Below the pieces are notes generated by a model. It saw only the letters and a list, made by a program, of their open reading frames with translations, had not been told where the DNA came from and ran no database searches. A DNA stretch of 64,000 nucleotides from Salticus scenicus (Eukaryota; Arthropoda; Arachnida; Araneae; Salticidae), in contig OZ005657.1 of the NCBI GenBank assembly GCA_963930645.1, positions 50,283,153-50,347,152 on the forward strand. Direction: 5' to 3'. Shown piece after piece: positions 10,039 to 20,814 of this stretch. The stretch's first letter is position 1. Every line of letters starts with the position of its first letter. The position numbers and the translations under genes are program-made.

Positions 10039-10215
10039 ACTATGGATACACATACTTTGATTAGAAAGAATATAATTATAATATATAACAATTTGTAATA
10101 TAAATGTGAATGCAGAAAATGTTGTTCTGAAATATTGTAACTTAGGAGAATAATGCCCAGCACAGGCAGACCTTACTGCCAAAAAGAAAAAAGCATGCGG
10201 TAGCGAAAGTGTTAA

Positions 10216-10393
10216 TTTATCCCGGAGTACTTTTATCCCCGTCTTTATTTCGCATCATTTTATTTAAAGAAAATTTTTTTCTAGGACATAAATTCGATAA
10301 AATAAGAAAAAAGTATGTTTAAAAAATAACTGGTATGGAATAAAGGCGGGCTAAAAATACTCCGGAATAAATTAAAGTTTTGGCATCTATGCA
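10216..10393. mobile_element. Family B copy, left end missing
   Basis: Starts at ATTTATCCCGGAGTACTTTT directly after the TTAA of the C element and ends ATTAAAGTTTTGGCATCTATG. CGCATCATTTTATTTAAAG and GGCGGGCTAAAAATACTCC are the inner arms. The outer left terminus is lost at the junction. Confidence 0.65.
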
Positions 10394-10618
10394 ATGTGAA
10401 AAATAAAATCATGATACAAACATAAAATGCAATTTTCCATCTACTTTTTAAAGAAAAATATAGTTTAAACAACCCAGCATAACAACACTATCTATCCTCC
10501 GTAATCATTAAACTGCTTATAGATACATACCATTCATTAAAGTGTAATTATTCTTTTCTTTAATTATTCCTTGATTTATTTATATTAATCATATGGATTA
10601 ATTTGACATTGTTAATAT

Positions 10619-10957
10619 CAGAGAGGCCAACAATTTAATTTATTCTTGACCATTTTTAGCTCCGCCTTTATTTCATACCACTTTTTTCTTAAGAGTAATT
10701 TTTTTTCTTATTTTTATCGTATTTCAGGGTGTTGACAGTCAATATTTTTCTTTCGAAATTTTTAGCAGTAAGTTTGCACGATTAATTAAATAAAAAAGTG
10801 TTATATAAATATACTGGCGGAAGAATTCGGGGGAACATTTCGACTGTCGACACCCTGTATTTGTACGTTGGAGAAAAATATTTTATAAATAAAATGGTGC
10901 GAATTAAAAAGCGGAGCTAAAAATGTTCCGAAATAAATTAAAATGTTGGCAACTAAG
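10619..10957. mobile_element. Family B element split by a CAGGGTG element
   Basis: CAGAGAGGCCAACAATTTAA to AAATGTTGGCAACTAAG, flanked by exact TAATAT duplications (10613-10618, 10958-10963). A 133-bp insertion sits at 10725-10857, so the B sequence itself is about 200 bp. Confidence 0.8.
10725..10857. mobile_element. Small nested element with CAGGGTGTTGACAGTC ends
   Basis: 133 bp; terminal inverted repeat CAGGGTGTTGACAGTC / GACTGTCGACACCCTG with one mismatch; TATTT on both sides. Five bp is unusual for a CAG-starting element, so the duplication length is tentative. Confidence 0.65.
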
Positions 10958-11318
10958 TAATATCTTTGCCTTATATTCTACATTATATTTCATAGTTCTT
11001 TCGAGTCGAGTATGTTGCACATATGATTTGAAATATTGTAATTTCAAATTTCATATCCTTCGTGGAAAATTAAGTAGTGATTTTAAGACATTTTTTCTTT
11101 TTCTTTTCTTTCTTTTTTCTTTTCCCCCTTTCATAACCCATACAGCCACTGATATCCATTAGACATCTAAATTGCATCCAGTAATCCATAAAAGGTACAA
11201 AATATCTGATGAATGTCCATTAATAGTCCTGCATATCCTGTACTAGTTATAAATATCTATTACAGTGCGTCCCAAAAGTTTATAGACAAAGGTTTTTTTT
11301 TTTTTTTTTTTTTAAACA

Positions 11319-11470
11319 ATTGAAAAAGATGAATAAAGATTTCAAAATCATTTTTAATTATAATTAATTTCAAGACAATAATAATACTATTTTACATTTG
11401 AAAAAGATGAATAAAGATTTCAGATTCATTTTTAATTATAAGTAATTTCAAGACAATAATGATACTATAC
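11319..11470. repeat. Direct tandem duplication in the Tc1 left terminus
   Basis: Two units starting TTGAAAAAGATGAATAAAGA at 11319 and 11396, each running through ATTTTTAATTATAA and TTTCAAGACAATAAT. By eye about 90% identical. Confidence 0.85.
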
Positions 11471-11570
11471 AAAAATAATATCTTACAATCACAGACATTG
11501 TAATAAAAACTAAAACTGAAAATTTACTTTCCCAAAAGCTATAGACAACTCATTATTTTTTCTTTAACAT

Positions 11571-12517
11571 TCAAATTTTTGAGCCATTTTTCCTAATCAC
11601 TTCAAAAACTCGATCAGGTATACTCAAAACAATAGTTTGAAGAATTTCTGGCTTTAGAGGAAACCAACTTCTTTCAATTTGCAGCATTAGATCTTAAACT
11701 GATGCAAATTGACGCCGTTTGCATATACGTCTCTAGCTAATATTCCCCAATGGTTATCCATTGGGTTCAGGTCAGGGCTTAGGGCTGGCCAGTCCATAAC
11801 AGTTACTTGATTTTGTCTAAACCATTGCATTGTAGAGTCTGACACGTGAATGAAGCAATTGTTTTGCTGATATATCCATTCTTCTCCAAATAGAAGTAAC
11901 TGTACTTCTAGCATTTTCTGGTAATCTTCGGAACATTGACGACCTTTTAAAAAAACAATATCGGTAGTGACGGTAGTTCCTTTAAAGAAAAATGCTCCCC
12001 GCACCATGAGTGAACCCCCTCCTTGTTGTCTGCTGAAAAATGTCTGTGGTTCCTTGCGAATATCGTACCAGTAATATTCTCAACCATCGGGGCCATCTAA
12101 ATTGAACTTCTTTTCATATGTCCAATTCATATGATTTCGAGCCCACTAAACACGAGCGTCTTTACGCCATTTTGTCAACTTTAGTGAACGACGCATTTTG
12201 CGATGAGCAAGCAATTTACTTATCTGCAGCCTTCGATGCATCGTGGATTTTGATACTTGAACGGTCAGACCGTAGAAATTGACCGTACAGACAGGTTCTG
12301 GGTTGAAACTAATTTGAAAATCTCTCTGTCTTGTCGTTTAGTTGTTTTCTTTGGTCGCCCACAACATGATTTTGTTTCAAAATTGTCACCTTTTGACAGA
12401 ATTTGGTAAATACCAGCTCTGCTGCGTCCAATTTTTCTTGAAATGCCCACAACTTTCATTCCATGAGCTTTCAAACAATAAATTTTCAAAATTCCATAAC
12501 TGCTTGTTGCGAGGCAT
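11571..12517 (-). pseudogene. Tc1-like transposase pseudogene
   Basis: Remnant of a DDE transposase that would bind the element ends and carry out TA-targeted cut-and-paste. The start is a minus-strand ATG at 12517 (MPRNKQL...), followed almost at once by a frameshift into the helix-turn-helix region (HGMKVVGISRKIGRSRAGIY) and the GRPKKTTKRQDREI linker. The central part has NHMNWTYEKKFNLDGPDG, where the usual segment carrying the first catalytic aspartate appears deleted, then a stop where a tryptophan is normal. Next come GGGSLMVRGAFFF, QQNNCFIH (second aspartate now Asn) and WPALSPDLNPMDNHWG (final Glu position now Asp). A last frameshift precedes the tail RSWFPLKPEILQTIVLSIP. About 315 codons remain of roughly 340. 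Clearly inactive. The family call is strong; the exact subfamily is not resolved. Confidence 0.9.
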
Positions 12518-13080
12518 CTGTACAATCAGTCGAAAAAAGAAAGACAGCTTCGCTTTTATCTCAGAAAACTATTGCGTCACAAGCACATGACCTTTGAATA
12601 TGTAAATTTGGAGATTAGTACTTAAATCAGCTTTTAACACCGGTTGTCCATATATTTTTGGGACAGCATTATTATTATTATTATCATTGCTATTTTTAAT
12701 TAAATTTATGTGCGTTTAAAGTGTTTTAAGTATTTCATTATTTGTATTACGTCAGTACATATTTACGTAATTTATTTCGTTTTTCTTACTCGTGTAATTA
12801 GCTCTTAAATAAAAAAAAAAAAAAAGGTTGTCTATAAGTTTTTGGGTTGCACTTTAGATGTTCAAATGTAGATGAAATTTAGACGGGCCTTTTTCGATGT
12901 CTAATAGATGTAACATGTTAGATCAAAACAAGATTTAGATATTTTCAATATCGGATATGTAACTGACATCTGATGGATGTAAAAAAAAGTGCTAATAGAT
13001 ATCTGTAGGATATTTATAGAAGTTTTATGGATCATTTTTAAACTTTTATACGTCTTTATAGATGCCTTTATCGATGCAAA

Positions 13081-13513
13081 CGGCTGTGTTTGAAAGAGGA
13101 AGTATAATACTGAAAAATAAATAAATAAATAAATTAAACTAGAAAAATAAAAGAGAAAACAATCCAAACCTACTAAAATACCTCTATCTCTTCAAAATAT
13201 CATTATGGATATCGAAATTTATCTATTTGGAGTGTTAGACTAGACATGGCATTACACAAAGTTATCTATTGGAAAATTCAAATATGGATTATTATACATC
13301 TAATATCATAACTGCCCTAAAAGGAGGTGGCCCTTTAATAGGGGTTGATTTTAATAGTATAGTATAACGATTAGTTAACGATTTGAATAGTACTTCACGA
13401 GTACTTTGAATAGTACTTCACATATTTTTTGTTATACAAAAATGAATAACACAGTACACTCGGAAAATACGTAACAGGCAAGATAATTGACGTTGTAGAA
13501 TTTTAAACTGCTC
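13081..13513. other. AT-rich stretch, possible K fragment
   Basis: Around 13317-13350, CTAAAAGGAGGTGGCCC and CTTTAATAGGGGTTG resemble the subterminal motifs of the K element at 39421. Otherwise unrecognised. Confidence 0.3.
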
Positions 13514-13682
13514 CAGGGTGGTTACAAACCCGCCTTTTTCCCTGATTCTTCCACAAGAATATTTATGCGATAATTAGTACTTAATTATTGGTGCAAACAT
13601 ACTGTTAAAAATTCCGAATATATATATATATATATATATATAGTGAAAAATCAGGGGGGAAAAGCGATCTGTGACCACCCTG
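13514..13682. mobile_element. Miniature element with CAGGGTGGTTACAAACCC ends
   Basis: Left CAGGGTGGTTACAAACCCGC and right GATCTGTGACCACCCTG are inverted partners, with CCTGATTCTTCC / AAAATCAGG arms inside and a (TA) run at about 13618-13642 in the loop. No duplication is clear. Confidence 0.6.
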
Positions 13683-14355
13683 TCCTCGATTTCCTTCATT
13701 GTTACATAATCTGAAAATCTAAATAACTTCAGTGAGCAATAATAAAAATAGTAATGGAATTTGTATTATTGGAAATAATACAAATCCCCTAATCTCATTC
13801 GAATACGTATTAATATATTTGAAAATTTAATACACGCATGAATAAAAATACTACACATTGTTTTTTTAAAGTAATGGGTTTGAAAACGAGAACAACTTTA
13901 CGAACATCTTGGATGCCAATTAGGTATTTACCTGTAACACATGGAAACCGTAGCCCCAGTAATGAATCATTGCAAGAGAGTAGCTGTAAAATATGAAGCG
14001 TTCATGGAAAAAAAAATAAGAAACTAATTTTCGCCGTAAAAGGAAGCTGATTAACCCCAATATGAATGAAGAGTCGAAACCCACTCGAGTTTAGGATGTG
14101 GTCTCAAATCAGGAACTCGAAACGGAAATCATTAACCGCTGGAAAGAGACATGGGCATCCACGTATAACATTTCCCAGGAGGGGGTAAATCCGATGACAA
14201 GCTGTTAAGAAGGGGTTGGATAGGAAATTAACATTTCATCTTGGATTTTTTAAAATTTACTTCTTATTTTATTCAGAAGTCGTGTTCTGATATTATTGTG
14301 TGCTTTCTACAAATTATTAATTTGTCAACAAACGCCCTATTATTACTTTTTCCTT
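13683..14355. other. Unrecognised stretch with a motif shared with 16575-16625
   Basis: No gene seen. About 45 bp from 14099 (GTGGTCTCAAATCAGGAACT then GAAACGG...) is similar to 16570-16620 (ACGGTCCCAGATCAGGAACT then GAAACGG...). The two may be copies of one unnamed repeat. Confidence 0.4.
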
Positions 14356-14590
14356 TTAACACTTTGCAGCGCAAGTCATTTCGGATCATTTAAATTATAC
14401 TGCCACCGGTATTCATGAACTAAATTAAACTAAAAGAAATTTTAAATTTTAAGGGTTAAAAAAAACGGCCTTTTCTGCATTGTTTATAAACGTAAATTTT
14501 TGATAAAAAAAATTCCGGGATGAATTTTTGCAGCTGGATCTTAAATTTTGCGTCCTCGCAGCGAGGACAGCGGTGCGTTAAGGGGTTTTA
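14356..14590. mobile_element. Family L element (TTAA-flanked)
   Basis: Begins TTAACACTTTGCAGCGCAAG and ends GCGTTAAGGGGTTTTAA. Near the right end is a 17-bp palindrome, cGTCCTCGCAGCGAGGACa-like. Diagnostic inner words: TTAAATTATACTGCCACCGG, TTCCGGGATGAATTTTTGCA. Four relatives in the window. Confidence 0.75.
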
Positions 14591-15618
14591 ATACTTATTG
14601 TTATTATTATTATTGTTTGTCAGGTCTAAATAAGCTATTAAAAAAGGGTGAGATAAGAAATTAAAATTTCATTTTTGATTTCTGAAATTTTATTTTATTA
14701 TTTATTTATGTTATTTTACTTTATTTTTTGGGAATTTATGTTCTGATACAATTGTGTTTTTTTTTTTTTTTTTTTTTTTTCAAAATGTCATTAAATTGTC
14801 AACCAATATAATTTAACACTTAACTGCTGCTAAGTATAAAAGGTAAGCAAATATAAACCTTTTTCAAGTAGTAATATTTAGTAATAATAATAAGTAAAAA
14901 GGATATTTGTTATAAAATATAATCTAACAATATCGAAGGCATTTTAAACAAAATTTTAAATTTAAATGTTTGATGTTGAGTTTTAGAAAAGACAATGAGT
15001 GAAACCTTTGTTTGGATATATTATTTTCTAAAATGAAGTCGTTTTGTTAATTTTCGATAAAAAGAGAGGGGGGGGGGGGAGGAGGAGTTTCAGTGTTCAG
15101 TTCAACAAAGCAATCCGTTTTAATAAATTTGTAAATATTATTTCAGCAATACATCTCAATTTAAATAAAATTAAAAGGTGGTGCATGCGGATTCGGCTGA
15201 CGATATATATTTATTTATGACGTGCTTTTTAAATTTCATGATTTTAAGTCATTAAACAAGTGATGCGAGGCAAATTTAAGTCATTTATTTTGAAATCTGA
15301 TAAAAGGTTTGTCTTTATAATAAATAAATAAATAAATAATTTTATTTTATTAAATAAAAAAATGAATGACATACTATAATATATAAATGATCATTCATTA
15401 TATCATTATAACCTGTTATTTGATTACTTCGTAATAAATTAAATTTACTGTATTTGCAGAAATAAAATCGTGACACAGCTGAGTAGTAATTCATTTATTA
15501 TGATTTTATTTATTACTTGTTATTTTATTTTATTTATTTATTTTTTAATTAAGTGAAACTAACTAACATTATTGTTTTAATTTAAGATAATCTCCAACGA
15601 ATTGCTTTCCTTTATCTA

Positions 15619-15649
<31 letters not shown>

Positions 15650-15695
15650 GTGAGGGATATAATCGAAAACTAAATCCATTAATTCATAAATGAAG
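14591..15695. other. Low-complexity AT-rich DNA
   Basis: T and A tracts (14758-14780, 15619-15650), a G run near 15069, repeated TTTATTTATT words. No gene recognised. Confidence 0.5.
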
Positions 15696-15850
15696 TACCG
15701 TAATTTCTGGTAGATACCTTGCAGGTTACATAATTCAGTTTTGCACCAGAAATTTCAATTGATAAATAGATTTATATTTGTACGAGCTCTTCCTTCGAAA
15801 AAGTATAGATTTCTCTATTAAATAAAATTTCTGGTGGAGAAATGACGGTA
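15696..15850. mobile_element. Family H miniature element, copy 1
   Basis: TACCGTAATTTCTGG... GTTTTGCACCAGAAATTTC, pairing with AAAATTTCTGGTGGAGAAAT, and ending GACGGTA. The arms are imperfect. Confidence 0.55.
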
Positions 15851-15993
15851 GACCTACATCAGTATAGATTGTCCATAATTTTTGACAAAGAAATAGAAAT
15901 ATTCATTAGGATGCATTTCAATTTTTAAAAAATGCATCTCATTCATAAAGATGCAGGTCTATTGAAATGTATTTGTGGTTTTGTTGACGAAAT

Positions 15994-16182
15994 AATACCA
16001 CAATTACTTGAACATAACTCGCATGTCAGATAAATCGGCTTTGCACCAGAACATTTAAATAATAGATGAATGTATATTTGTACGAAGCATTTCTTTGTAC
16101 AAATGAACTGTTTCCTGTTAATTAAAATTTGTGGTATAAAAAATTATCTGACCTGCGGATTATACGCAGGTAATTGTGATAA
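15994..16182. mobile_element. Family H miniature element, copy 2
   Basis: TACCACAATTACTTG ... GCATGTCAGATAAATCGGC and TTATCTGACCTGCGGATTAT ... CAGGTAATTGTGATA are inverted partners. The CACCAGAA(C)ATTT / AAAATTTGTGGT core matches the other H copies. Confidence 0.6.
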
Positions 16183-18113
16183 TTTTCTATAACTGTCAGT
16201 TGTTGCGATTATTCGTAATTAGTTGCAACTAGTGCTGAAAATATTTGAAAGAAGTAATTTATTAAACATACGAAAAGTAAGACAATTGTGTTATGAGAGG
16301 GAGGATTTTTGAATTTAAAAAGTGTTCTGAATTTTTGTCTTCCCAAAAGGAAAAAGTGTGAAAAATTTAGTAGAGAAATCTTTCCGAGGCCACGAATGCA
16401 AGTCAGTGAACTACGAGTGAAATTAAAATTTTATTTGCCATTATCGTTTGATCTCACTTTTTTATTTCCCCTTTTATCAAATAAATAAAACAACTAAACA
16501 TGTTTTATGTATTATGAATATCGACTTCAAATGCCGGTAGAAAAAAAAATCGAACCTTTTATATGTTTACGATACGGTCCCAGATCAGGAACTCGAAACG
16601 GGAAACAGTGACTACTAGAAAGAGGGCGCACCGAATTCGAAGTCCGTTTACGGGTTACTACTTTGTATAGTCAGTGACTATTTTGTTGTTGATTAATAAC
16701 CACTGCGTGTTCCCAAGTAAAGTGTATCGACAGTGGGAAGAGCCAGCGTACGTACGGACACCGTTGAGAGGGAAACATTGTGTTGACCTTGTAATTTCTC
16801 GTTTCATTCATATCTTGCCGTATATGGCGCCCGCGGAGCTGGCAATTTGGGTCAATATCCTCACTCGTTGTGTGTGTGTATTTAAGTGACATATTTTTCG
16901 ACTAGACGCGCGCACACTCCACTACCGCCCGCGAATTGTCCTTTAATGACATCCTGCAAGAGGGGGGAGGGGGCTTTTGTCTCCTACAAGACACCTAATC
17001 ACTTCCGACCGATTTAGAGGGTGGAGTGGCATTGTCATAAATTTATGAGTTATGCAATCGTTAGGTAAAGGGATCCGTGCAATGGACTTTTTTGGAATTA
17101 GGTAAAGAATGGGTGTCTTAGGTAGATTCCGGGACTCTCAAATTCGCTATAGAAAATGTCCGGAAGCATCGGAAAGGATTGAAATTATAGTTCGAAAAAT
17201 TTTTATTACTAGCTAAGGTGTCCGTCGTTAATGGATCTTGGAGACTTATAAATAATGTATGTCATTCTAAAGCTTGTAACAAAAGACAACGGAAATCGTT
17301 TAAGAAATTCGTGCTTCACTTTTCCCACCTAATATGTCATTCTCTGTTGGTTCCAAAATTATTCGCTCTTTTGTATAAAGATTTCTTTTTTTTTTCCTTT
17401 AAATTTTAGCATTTTGTTATTTTTACTTATTTATTCAGAAAATGTCGATTATATTTTACAGTTTTATAGGGATAAAAAATAAAAATAATAATGTGAATAA
17501 TGGAATTACTAATTTTATTATTATTTTAACAATGTTTTAAATTCCTTTTCTATTTAAGAGGAAAGGAAACAAGAAAGTGGTATTTATAATTTTAAGACTT
17601 TATTAATGCACACACACATATATATACACTATTTATCAATTTGTAGTATTTAATAACTTGGGGTTGTATTTTCATTCTTAATGATTTTTATAAAGATATG
17701 CTTCCTGATTTCTACGCTTTTTTTTTTTTTTATTTATTTATTTATTTTTTTTTTTTAATATGACTTATATACATATTATTATTTCTTTTAAGAAATTATG
17801 CATTTGTAATATTGTAAATTTTCTTTTTCTTTTAATATATATATAGTATATATATTTTTTAAAATTTTTATCGTATTAAACTGTTATCCTTTAACAAATT
17901 TAATTATAATTATTTATTGATACTTTCCTAATTCAAGTCTTCCTTCCTAGTGTTTTACAATTATAAAGATGAGTTATTATCATTATTATATATAGAAAAA
18001 TTCAGTATTATTTTACAATTTTATCAGTACAATTTTATGAGTACAAATATGATTATTGGTGCTTTTTGTTATTATTTTAACAAGGTTTTGTTATGTTTAG
18101 GTTCGTTTTCTAT
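16183..18113. other. Mixed stretch with a GC-richer island at about 16560-17060
   Basis: No gene is demonstrable. The island 16560-17060 has CpG-containing words (GACTAGACGCGCGCACAC, CCGCCCGCGAATTGTCC) unlike its AT-rich neighbours, but only short open frames on either strand. 17400-18113 is low-complexity AT with TA runs. Confidence 0.4.
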
Positions 18114-18344
18114 TTAACCCTTTCAGTCGCAGTGTTCCCGTTGATGGAACACCTAATGTTAATTCTCAAGTGCAAAAACTCATCCCGGAAAATTTTAGCA
18201 AAAATTTACATTTATAATATAGCAAAAAAAGGCCCCTTTTTTCAACCTGAAAATTTAAAATTTCTTTTATTTTAATTTTGTTCGTAAATTCCTGTGGCAG
18301 TAAAATTTAAATGATCCGAATTACCCTGCGCTGCAAAGGGTTAA
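18114..18344. mobile_element. Family L element, opposite orientation
   Basis: TTAACCCTTTCAGTCGCAGT to GCGCTGCAAAGGGTTAA, TTAA at both ends. The subterminal palindrome is TGTTCCCGTTGATGGAACA, in the place where other L copies have GTCCTCGCTGCGAGGAC. Confidence 0.75.
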
Positions 18345-18396
18345 GAGCAAATAAAATAAGCAAAGTATTAAGATCAGGGAAGAACTCCATCCTCTT

Positions 18397-18684
18397 CAGA
18401 GCCTGATTAAGGGGGAAGCACACATTATTTATACTTTCACCGTTATTTTTTAACAAATACTTTCCTCCTATAATAAACAGAAAATTCTCATTAAAAATTA
18501 TTTTAAAAGAATTCTGGTTTCTAATAACGGTGAATAAAATTGGATTGTTTTACACCGTTCATTTTTTATAAAAAATATTTCCTCGTCAAAGCGTGGAATT
18601 TCTATGACATGAAGTAAAAAATAATTGTATAAATATTCCGGTGAGAGCGGAGATAATGTGTGCTTCCCCCTTAATCAGGCTCTG
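18397..18684. mobile_element. hAT-like miniature element M, copy 1
   Basis: 288 bp, CAGAGCCTGATTAAGGGGGA to its complement, with an exact 8-bp duplication ATCCTCTT. CAG-type ends plus 8-bp duplication are the hAT signature. Orientation is reversed relative to the copies at 53718 and 62032. Confidence 0.92.
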
Positions 18685-18772
18685 ATCCTCTTCCCTGAAA
18701 AAATAAAATATAAGTAACTTTCGACGATATTTTTTATTTTAGCATTTTGTTAATAAATAAATAAATAAGTAC

Positions 18773-19250
18773 ATAGGGTGATTCTGAGGTCATTGGACAA
18801 ACTTGGAGGGGAGGTAGAGAACATCCCAAGGATTCAGAATTTTGCAGGAACCCGTGTCTCTAAACGTCATTTTAACCCTTTAAGAATTGGATGTTTTGAG
18901 CTACTGTGTACTATTAACTCCGCCTACTGTGTAATTTTTAAAATCTTGCATGCTTCATTATTTCGCAAAATCATACACAATGTTCGTATTATTGCAATCA
19001 CTGAGATAAAAAACATTAAAAAAAAAAAAAAAAAAAAAAAAAAGAATTTATTTATTTATATAAACATTAGCATGTAAAAACTCTTTTTAAAAAAATGCAA
19101 CATTGGAGATCCATGCAAAATCACACGGTCTTTAAAGGGTTAAGATGACGTTTGGGGACATGTGTTCCTATACAATTCTGAACCCTTATGATGTTCTCTA
19201 CCTCCCTCCCCTCCAAGTTTAACCCATGGGCTCGGAATTACCCTCTGTAT
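18773..19250. mobile_element. Family F inverted-repeat element with a TTAA element at its centre
   Basis: Long arms: ATAGGGTGATTCTGAGG ... GAGGTAGAGAACATC ... ACGTCATTTTAA and, inverted, TTAAGATGACGTTTGG ... GATGTTCTCTACCTCC ... GGAATTACCCTCTGTAT. The arms would meet at a TTAA, where another TTAA-flanked element (18872-19143) sits. Confidence 0.7.
18872..19143. mobile_element. TTAA-flanked insertion at the F axis
   Basis: TTAACCCTTTAAGAATTGG at the left and GGTCTTTAAAGGGTTAA at the right. Contains an A tract at about 19018-19043. The CCCTTT-type ends at TTAA resemble piggyBac-like termini. Non-coding. Confidence 0.6.
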
Positions 19251-19329
19251 ATTATATATATAAAAGGTTAAAAAAACAATAAATCAAAAATAAATGCTTC
19301 AATTAATCACAATCAGTCTCCGCAGGTTA

Positions 19330-19676
19330 TTTAAATTTGTTGTCATTTCATTCTTATTGGTCTAGGTGGTTTCAGTAATCTTATATCTGTGTGCTTGGGT
19401 TTTACTACAATTAATAATTCATTTATATACATATATATGTAATTTCTCTAATTTTTTCAATATGTTATTTACTGATTTAAAATTTGTATTTTGATTGTTG
19501 TAGTGTTTTGAAGTTTTGCGACAGTGTATTTTGTCACTGGCCCTGGATCATTTCATTGGTGTATTTCATCCACTGATATATATATATATATATATATTTT
19601 TCATCTTGTTGGTCATCGGTGTTTCAGTGGTCTTGTATCTGTTGCTTGGCTTCTACTATGCTTAATAGATCATCTT

Positions 19677-19722
<46 letters not shown>

Positions 19723-19812
19723 ACATATAAAATATTTTAAAACATAGTGAAAGCCGAAGAACAGATACAAGATCACTGAAACCACATAGACCAATAAGAA
19801 TAAATTTTCATC
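19330..19812. repeat. Three copies of one short repeat around TA microsatellites
   Basis: The words TATTGGTCTAGGTGGTTTCA, TTGTATCTGTTGCTTGGC and relatives occur at about 19350-19410 (+), 19607-19665 (+) and 19745-19800 (-). The last two form an inverted repeat whose loop is a long (TA) run at 19680-19718. A second TA run is at 19577-19597. Confidence 0.6.
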
Positions 19813-20183
19813 AAATTGAAATTGCCTTTTGCCTTAGAATACTGTTGTTTAATAGTTGAAACAATTTTTATTTATTGATCCCGAAACAAAATATACAAAC
19901 AAGCATTAAGAAAATAAACAATTAAGACACTATTTTAGACAAAACTTTAGACAAAATTTAAGTAGGAGAAGCTCAGAAAGGTGAAAAAAAAAAAAAAAAA
20001 AACCTCATGAGGGGAAACTTTCTTCACCCTTGAGTACCAATGTACGATTTCTTTACGCTAGTGGCTATAGTAGCAAGCAACTGACTAGTGGGCCTCCTAT
20101 CGTACATTAAAAAATTGAAGTCAAATATGAAGAAGAATGAAGCAGAAAAAACTATTTAGTACAAGAATTCAGATAATCAAACA

Positions 20184-20217
<34 letters not shown>

Positions 20218-20558
20218 ACACACTGGACGAAACAGCAGCATTCACGTGTAGTACATAGAGTAATAATAATTCAAAGGTTTTGTTGCTCATAGCAGATGAA
20301 ACAAAAGACACTCACGTAACAGGGAGAGAAATTCAGGGGAGAAAAATAAATAAATTCAGGTAGAACGTTGGAAATTAGTATTATTAGGTTTAATAGCTCG
20401 AGGTAACGATTGTAGATATTTTTGAAAGTGTAAGATAATTAGGTGGGGCGGGAACGGTGAGCGAAGGAACATGTGCGCCTTGCGCGCGTGTATACGCTGC
20501 AGCAGGCAATGGGGGCTCGGACCGATTATTATATCGACGAGAGAAGAATTTTTTGTAT
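19813..20558. other. AT-rich DNA with a GC-rich patch at about 20430-20530
   Basis: A tracts at about 19983-20001 and 20187-20214. The patch near 20470 (GTGCGCCTTGCGCGCGTG) is GC-rich but non-coding as far as I can see. Confidence 0.4.
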
Positions 20559-20560
20559 TA

Positions 20561-20747
20561 GGGGGACCGGAAAATAATGTCGTTTTGAATTAAAATACTG
20601 ACATCGGAAATTTATCCTTGATAAAATTTAAGATATTCTTAGGTAACTTATAAGATGGTTATTTGTAAAGTACCATGTAAACACTGTTAAACAAAAATTT
20701 CCGGTTTCATTTTATTAATTCAAAACGACATTATTTTCCGGTCCCCC
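20561..20747. mobile_element. Mariner-like miniature element with perfect ends
   Basis: 187 bp; about 33 bp of perfect terminal inverted repeat (GGGGGACCGGAAAATAATGT then CGTTTTGAATTAA) with TA on both sides. The TA target supports Tc1/mariner. The perfect ends suggest youth. Confidence 0.85.
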
Positions 20748-20814
20748 TAATATTTTATATTTATGTTTTCCGATTGCGATAATATAGTGATTCCTTAAGA
20801 GTGTCGAACATAAA

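Larger units (their letters stand above)
9511..10215. mobile_element. Family C element with two nested miniature elements
   Basis: TTAA flanks both ends (9511-9514, 10212-10215), beside termini resembling CATTTTCGCGAC and GCGGTAGCGAAAGTG. A B copy (9540-9739) and an A3 copy (9863-10038) are inserted. Each is flanked by a duplication of C sequence, which makes the empty site readable from other C copies. TTAA target choice suggests a piggyBac-like or other TTAA-specific transposase. Confidence 0.8.
11263..12854. mobile_element. Tc1-like transposon relic with outer and inner repeats (IR/DR)
   Basis: TA flanks (11261-11262 and 12855-12856) enclose CAGTGCGTCCCAAAAGTTTA and its degenerate complement. 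A second related motif, CCCAAAAGCTATAGACAAC, sits at about 11533, and its partner GTTGTCCATATATTTTTGGG at about 12643. So each terminus has an outer and an inner repeat, the IR/DR layout known from Sleeping Beauty and other Tc1-type elements. The left terminus also carries a tandem duplication of about 75 bp (from 11319 and 11396, AAAGATGAATAAAGATTTC). The transposase between them is broken. Confidence 0.8.
11147..13080. repeat. ATAGATGT-rich flanks around the Tc1 relic
   Basis: Both sides of the Tc1 copy are rich in short words such as ATCCATTAGACATC and complements such as CTAATAGATATCTG (11147-11260 and 12857-13060). They may be the two arms of an older element into which Tc1 inserted, but no clean terminus is visible. 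Confidence 0.3.

Noticed and set aside
18397..18684. Reading the M ends as a host transcription terminator hairpin
   Set aside because: The 8-bp duplication and three dispersed copies show transposition.
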